Positions 59,972 through 64,000 of a DNA stretch of 64,000 nt are shown piece after piece. This stretch comes from Chitinophagaceae bacterium (GTDB lineage Bacteria > Bacteroidota > Bacteroidia > Chitinophagales > Chitinophagaceae): the NCBI GenBank assembly GCA_016699815.1, contig CP065012.1, positions 1,674,001-1,738,000 of the forward strand. The letters are read 5' to 3'. Numbering within the stretch: the stretch's first letter is position 1; the number at the start of each line of letters is the position of its first letter. The position numbers and the translations under genes were made by a program. The notes under the pieces were generated by a model. The model had not been told where the DNA came from and did no database searches. It was given only the letters and a program-made list of their open reading frames with translations.

Positions 59972-61264
59972 ATGGGATTGCTCATCTATTCAAATCAAAT
60001 ATCGGTGCGGCTCCAGTATATCTGCAAGTTTATATTTGCAGAGCGTTTAAATTGTGCTTACAGTATTACACAACATGCCGAAAGTTTTGAAAAACACGAT
60101 GGGCCAAAAATTAATTACAGTAACCGTACTATTTCCGGAGATTGCCTGCAACTAATGCCCCACGGCCTGCTTTTTGAAAAAGGGATTGAAGATCAAAAAA
60201 TATTTTGTTTTGACTTTGAAGGGCAAAAAGCATTTTTTAAATCGGGCCTTGGGTATAGGTTTGATATTTTTGCAGCATCATTTTATTTAATCAGTCGCTA
60301 CGAAGAATATTTGCCGCATCAAAAAGATTTTTACGGAAGATATAACAGTAAAAATTCACTTGCTTTTAAAGAAGGATTTTTTAATGTTCCGCTTGTGGAT
60401 ATTTGGATCAATCATTTTGCTACAGTGCTACAACAGCAATTCCCTTCATTCAGATACGCAATGGGCAGTTTTTCATTTTTGCCTACTTATGATATTGATA
60501 TTGCATTTTCCTATAAAAATAAAGGGCTGCTCCGCAATGCAGGAGGGTTTTTTAAAAGGCCTTCGTTGGAGCGGTTATCGGTCTTGGCAGGCTTCAGCAA
60601 AGATCCATTTGACAGTTATGAAATAATGGATACCATCAATCATCAATTTGAATTAATGCCGGTATATTTTTTTTTAGTTGCAGAAAAAAATAGTGTGTAT
60701 GATAAAAATATACTACCCGGTAACGCCAGCCTGCAAAAGTTAATTGCCCAACATGCTACGCAATATGACTTGGGTATCCATCCTTCCTGGGCATCCAATG
60801 AAAACGGAGAAATGCTTCAAAATGAGAAAAGGGTATTGGAAAAAATTGCCGGCAAAACCATTACAAAATCAAGGCAACATTTTATAAAAATGGATTTGCC
60901 TGAAACATACGAGCAGCTTTTGCGCAATGGCATTACCGGTGATTACAGTATGGGTAGTGGCAGCATCAATGGTTTTAGAGCATCTACTGCATCTGCATTT
61001 TATTGGTATAACTTAAAAACTGAGACGGTAACGCAACTTAAAATACATCCATTTTGCTTTATGGATGCCAATAGTTTTTATGAACAAAAATTTACCGTGG
61101 AGCAAGCTGCCGAAGAGTTATTGTATTATTACCGGCAATGCCGGCAGGTAAATGGCCAATTGATTACTATTTTTCACAATAATTTTTTGGGCAATGCAAA
61201 AGAATTTACTGGGTGGGCAAAAATGTATAAATCGTTTATTGCTCAGGTGAATGCGGCACAATAG
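59972..61264 (+). CDS. Polysaccharide-deacetylase-like protein
   Basis: A 430-residue protein of the Bacteroidota group annotated as polysaccharide deacetylase family (N-terminal DUF7033-like part). FLPTYDIDIAFSYKNKG (about 171-187) occupies the position of the deacetylase D-D metal motif as D-I-D. Later, YDLGIHPSWASNE and SRQHFIKMDLPETYEQLLRNG carry His residues consistent with the fold, but the first motif is not the standard HxxxxD form, so activity is uncertain. ATG 59972 follows TTG 59966. It lies 24 bp after lutB. The last 29 bp overlap the convergent EamA gene. Confidence 0.75.
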   Translation: MGLLIYSNQISVRLQYICKFIFAERLNCAYSITQHAESFEKHDGPKINYSNRTISGDCLQLMPHGLLFEKGIEDQKIFCFDFEGQKAFFKSGLGYRFDIFAASFYLISRYEEYLPHQKDFYGRYNSKNSLAFKEGFFNVPLVDIWINHFATVLQQQFPSFRYAMGSFSFLPTYDIDIAFSYKNKGLLRNAGGFFKRPSLERLSVLAGFSKDPFDSYEIMDTINHQFELMPVYFFLVAEKNSVYDKNILPGNASLQKLIAQHATQYDLGIHPSWASNENGEMLQNEKRVLEKIAGKTITKSRQHFIKMDLPETYEQLLRNGITGDYSMGSGSINGFRASTASAFYWYNLKTETVTQLKIHPFCFMDANSFYEQKFTVEQAAEELLYYYRQCRQVNGQLITIFHNNFLGNAKEFTGWAKMYKSFIAQVNAAQ

Positions 61265-62180
61265 TTTTTCTTGCTTTTCTAATGCTATAGTTTACCAGGA
61301 ATACGCCCAGTATGGTAATAAAAGCACCTCCGAGTATATACCTGTTTAAGTTTTCTCCCAATAGCCATGCACCAATAAACATGGCAACAATGGGGTTGAT
61401 ATACGCATATAAAGTAGCAATAGCCTGCGGTAATTTTTTTAATGTATATAAAAAAGCCACAAAAGCAATAATAGAGCCAAATGTAGCAAGGTAAACTATA
61501 ATGCCCCATGTTTTTAAGGAAATTTGACTAAAAGAAATGTGTTGGGAAAACAATAAAGACATGGCATAGAGCATTACAGAACTGATGAGCATTTGCCAGC
61601 CAAGGGAATAATAAGGGTTTAGCGTTTGCTTGGTTCTTGCTAAAAAAACACTTCCAAAACTCCAGCTGAGCATGGCAATTACAGAGAGTAGCAACCCCCA
61701 GCCATAATGTTTGTCTGCATTTACAAATGCATTTTCATACAGTACCAAACCTACGCCAAAAATGCCCAATACCAGGCCAAATATGGTAAGTGGAGGTATG
61801 TTTTTTTGTTTATAAAAAACTGCTTCAATAAGTACAACACTTAGCGGATAAAGGGTTCCAATTAATGCGCCCAATCCCGATGATATAAAAGTTACGCCCC
61901 AGGTACTAAAACCATTTGCGATAACAAATAATAATATGGACATAAGAAACAACCAACTGAATTCTCTGGCCGAAGGCAAAGGAAGTTTCTTGTAAAAAAT
62001 AAAAAAACAAACCATGGCTAAACCGGCAATAAGCTGGCGAATGGCAGCCATTTGCAAAGCCGGCATTTCCATTACTGCGGCTTTGCTAAAAACCCAGGTA
62101 GTTCCCCATACAATGCTAGTTGTAAGCAAAGCAAGGTATGCCTTGGCTTTGGAGCTTTTACGAATTTTTTGAATGAGCAT
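61236..62180 (-). CDS. EamA/DMT-family transporter
   Basis: A 314-residue inner-membrane protein with ten predicted helices in two EamA repeats. IVWGTTWVFSKAAV in the first helix and the TLYPLSVVLIEAVFYKQ turn, then the second-repeat SFGSVFLARTK and YAYINPIVAMFIGAWLLGE, are typical of drug/metabolite transporters. The substrate is unknown. It overlaps the end of the convergent deacetylase-like gene by 29 bp and lies 8 bp downstream of purH, so it may be co-transcribed with purH. Confidence 0.88.
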   Translation of the reverse strand: MLIQKIRKSSKAKAYLALLTTSIVWGTTWVFSKAAVMEMPALQMAAIRQLIAGLAMVCFFIFYKKLPLPSAREFSWLFLMSILLFVIANGFSTWGVTFISSGLGALIGTLYPLSVVLIEAVFYKQKNIPPLTIFGLVLGIFGVGLVLYENAFVNADKHYGWGLLLSVIAMLSWSFGSVFLARTKQTLNPYYSLGWQMLISSVMLYAMSLLFSQHISFSQISLKTWGIIVYLATFGSIIAFVAFLYTLKKLPQAIATLYAYINPIVAMFIGAWLLGENLNRYILGGAFITILGVFLVNYSIRKARKTIVPHSPEQ

Positions 62181-62188
62181 TTTTGATG

Positions 62189-63703
62189 TTAATGTTTAAA
62201 ATGCCTCATGCCTGTAATTACCATTGCCAGGTTATTTTGCTGGCAATAGGTAATGGAGTCGCCGTCTCTTATAGATCCACCGGGTTGTATAAATGCTGTA
62301 ATACCCGCTGTATGGGCAATTTTTACACAATCATCAAAAGGGAAAAATGCATCGCTGGCCAATGCAGCCTCGTTTAAATCAAATTTAAATTGCCCGGCTT
62401 TTTCTATGGAATGCCTCAATGCATCTATGCGGCTGGTTTGCCCGCAGCCCTTACCAATAAGCTGCTTGTTTTTTACCAATGCAATTGCGTTGCTTTTTAA
62501 ATGCTTGCAAATAATATTGGCAAAAATTAAATCTTCTTTTTCTGCATCAGTGGTTTGGCGGCCACCGCTTTCTTTCCAGTCGCTATAGGTGCCCTTATCC
62601 GTATCTTGAATCAACAAGCCGTTCAATACCGTTTTCATTTGTGTTGTTGCATGTGGCTTTGCCAGCAACTGTAATATTATCCTGTTCTTTTTTGATTGTA
62701 ATACCTTTAAGGCTGCATCATCAAAAGAAGGCGCAATAATTACTTCAAAAAATATTTCATTTATGGCTTCGGCTGTGGCTTTATCCAGCCTGCCATTGGT
62801 TACTAAAACGCCGCCAAAAGCACTTTCCGGATCGCCAGCTAATGCTGCATCCCAGCTTTCTTTGGTAGTTTTTTTTGCCGCTATACCGCAAACATTGCTG
62901 TGTTTTATTATGGCAAAAACAGTTTCGTTGCCGTTTTCAAATTCTGCCATGAGGCCAAGGGCTGCATCTACATCGGCCAAATTGTTATACGATAATTCTT
63001 TGCCATGCAACTGCAAAAAAAGTTCATTTAAATTACCATAAAAAACTGCCTGCTGATGTGGATTTTCTCCATAGCGCAATATCTTTTTTTCTTTGTTAAA
63101 AGGCGTATCTATGGCAATGCCGTTAAAATAAGAAGAGATGGCATTGTCGTAAGCAGTGCATACATCAAAAGCTTTTACGGCAAAATGTTTTCTTTGCTCA
63201 AGGTTTGTGGCTCCGTTTTGCGATGATAAAATTTCTACTAATAAAGTGTAATCATTTTTTGAAGCTACCACTACGGTGTCATTAAAATTTTTGGCAGCAG
63301 CCCTTATCATGCTTGGCCCGCCAACATCAATTTTTTCTATAATGGCATTTTCGTCGGTAGTGCTTTTTACCGTTTCTTCAAAGGGATAAAGATCAACAAT
63401 TACCAAATCAATTTCTGGGATATTGTACTGCTTCATTTCGGCAATATGCTTTGCATCATTTCTCTTGCCCAAAATTCCGCCAAATACCAAAGGATGGAGT
63501 GTTTTTACCCTGCCGCTCAAAATTGACGGGAAGCCGGTAAGGCTTTCTACAGCAATTGCTTTAACGCCCAACTTTTCAATAAATTCCAGTGTGCCGCCGG
63601 TGCTATAAATTATAGAGCCCTGATTGTTGAGTTCATGTATAATATTTTCCAGCCCGTCTTTATAAAAAACGGAGATAAGCGCAGCGTTGATTTTTTTTTG
63701 CAT
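62189..63703 (-). CDS. purH: Bifunctional AICAR transformylase / IMP cyclohydrolase
   Basis: A 504-residue enzyme catalysing the last two steps of purine synthesis to IMP. The N-terminal MGS-like cyclohydrolase domain (about 1-200) includes TLHPLVFGGIL and VGGPSMIRAAAKN. The transformylase domain has YGENPHQQAV (211-220) and the catalytic Lys267-His268 in IIKHSNVCG, with the C-terminal IQPGGSIRDGDSI. ATG 63703 is 9 bp downstream of the comEC stop. A candidate promoter lies in the comEC coding region. Confidence 0.95.
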   Translation of the reverse strand: MQKKINAALISVFYKDGLENIIHELNNQGSIIYSTGGTLEFIEKLGVKAIAVESLTGFPSILSGRVKTLHPLVFGGILGKRNDAKHIAEMKQYNIPEIDLVIVDLYPFEETVKSTTDENAIIEKIDVGGPSMIRAAAKNFNDTVVVASKNDYTLLVEILSSQNGATNLEQRKHFAVKAFDVCTAYDNAISSYFNGIAIDTPFNKEKKILRYGENPHQQAVFYGNLNELFLQLHGKELSYNNLADVDAALGLMAEFENGNETVFAIIKHSNVCGIAAKKTTKESWDAALAGDPESAFGGVLVTNGRLDKATAEAINEIFFEVIIAPSFDDAALKVLQSKKNRIILQLLAKPHATTQMKTVLNGLLIQDTDKGTYSDWKESGGRQTTDAEKEDLIFANIICKHLKSNAIALVKNKQLIGKGCGQTSRIDALRHSIEKAGQFKFDLNEAALASDAFFPFDDCVKIAHTAGITAFIQPGGSIRDGDSITYCQQNNLAMVITGMRHFKH

Positions 63704-63712
63704 AAATTTTTC

Positions 63713-64000
63713 TTAGAAACCGAATACATAAGCGCCTTGTTCGGGAACCGAATGGCAGTGCAAAGTTAAACTTTCGCACTCGCTCCTCCATTTGGCAATT
63801 TTCCACAACGGGTTTGATGCATCAAAAACTACTATTGTGGGCTGTATACGGCTTGTAACCTCCTTTACAGAAAGTTTTGGGCTTTTGGTAAATAATAAAA
63901 TATCCACTTTTATTTTGGGGGCAGCAGAATCAACACTAAATTCCCTATTAACCAATAAAAGTGTTTTATTGCCAAATTTGTAAAGGTTTTTTTTGATGCT
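63713..64000 (-). CDS. comEC: ComEC/Rec2-type DNA uptake protein, C-terminal fragment
   Basis: This is the open C-terminal part of a gene running off the right edge; no start is in the window. The 95 visible residues read KVDILLFTKSPKLSVKEV, TIVVFDASNPLWKIAKW and end HSVPEQGAYVFGF. In Bacteroidota the C-terminal beta-lactamase-like tail of ComEC (DNA translocation channel protein in natural transformation) ends in the same S/D-x-x-N-x-x-W-K ... HSVPExGA pattern. The frame stays open to 64000. A reading frame starting at TTG 63955 is only a fragment. Confidence 0.7.
   Translation of the reverse strand, partial: SIKKNLYKFGNKTLLLVNREFSVDSAAPKIKVDILLFTKSPKLSVKEVTSRIQPTIVVFDASNPLWKIAKWRSECESLTLHCHSVPEQGAYVFGF
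63761..63768 (-). promoter_or_regulatory. Candidate -7 element (TAACTTTG) for purH
   Basis: On the - strand TAACTTTGCAC fits TAnnTTTG, 57 bp before the purH ATG and inside the comEC coding sequence. No TTG at -33 spacing is found. Confidence 0.35.

Overview
The window is a chromosomal segment of a Bacteroidota bacterium, most likely of the Chitinophagaceae/Chitinophagales. The evidence is an AT-rich composition and TAnnTTTG-type -7 promoter elements without clear Shine-Dalgarno sites. There is also a type IX secretion system (T9SS) component (PorT) with a T9SS-sorted M43 metalloprotease, lineage-typical protein variants (MurA with Asp for the catalytic Cys, dihydroorotase with Gln for a metal-ligand His, CarB without its allosteric domain), and gene neighbourhoods such as birA/rsfS/ftsH/LUD and acpP-fabF-rnc. 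Almost everything is housekeeping. No transposase, integrase, prophage or CRISPR array is visible.

Layout. 1-9.9 kb, mostly + strand: the tail of a UvrD/PcrA helicase, an alpha/beta hydrolase, an ACP-phosphodiesterase-like gene with an unusual start, a DUF2911 lipoprotein, asnB, a transsulfuration PLP enzyme, a large secreted PIG-L deacetylase and a sodium:solute symporter. 9.9-16.4 kb, - strand: a run rsfS-ftsH-lutC-GGCT-lpxH-hypothetical-mscS, divergent from birA. 17.3-19.8 kb, - strand: M23 endopeptidase, Bcp peroxiredoxin and a tiny HExxH protein. 20-28.4 kb: carB, a sigma factor / membrane regulator / outer-membrane barrel module, kbl, and a glucosyl-3-phosphoglycerate-synthase-like domain fused to a HAD phosphatase. 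28.4-30.7 kb: a mostly non-coding stretch with a long palindrome and a 52-residue lipoprotein, then trigger factor and tRNA-Leu(UAG). 30.7-37.8 kb: a bifunctional (p)ppGpp synthetase/hydrolase, a small helical protein, the M43 protease and enolase. 37.9-49.2 kb: a secreted seven-repeat propeller protein, murA, a HAD hydrolase, a Cys/Lys-rich secreted peptide, gmk, engB, menG-porT, a RemB/Wzi-like outer-membrane protein, pyrC and a MutS-like ATPase. 49.5-54.1 kb, - strand: acpP-fabF-rnc-gpsA-ruvB with two repeat-like spacers. 54.3-64 kb: GNAT, YcxB-like protein, M14 carboxypeptidase, a small lipoprotein, lutB, a deacetylase-like protein, an EamA transporter, purH and the C-terminal end of ComEC.

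Functional themes are envelope biogenesis (lpxH, murA, gpsA, acpP, fabF, M23, porT, Wzi-like), nucleotide synthesis (carB, pyrC, purH, gmk), proteostasis and translation control (tig, ftsH, rsfS, rel), and secreted hydrolases. The least ordinary items are the synthase-phosphatase fusion at 26988-28370 (a candidate one-protein route to glucosylglycerate), the sigma/regulator/barrel module at 22816-25624, the structured small-lipoprotein locus at 28.5-28.9 kb, the Cys/Lys-rich peptide at 41761, and an operator-like dyad over the promoter of the M14 carboxypeptidase.
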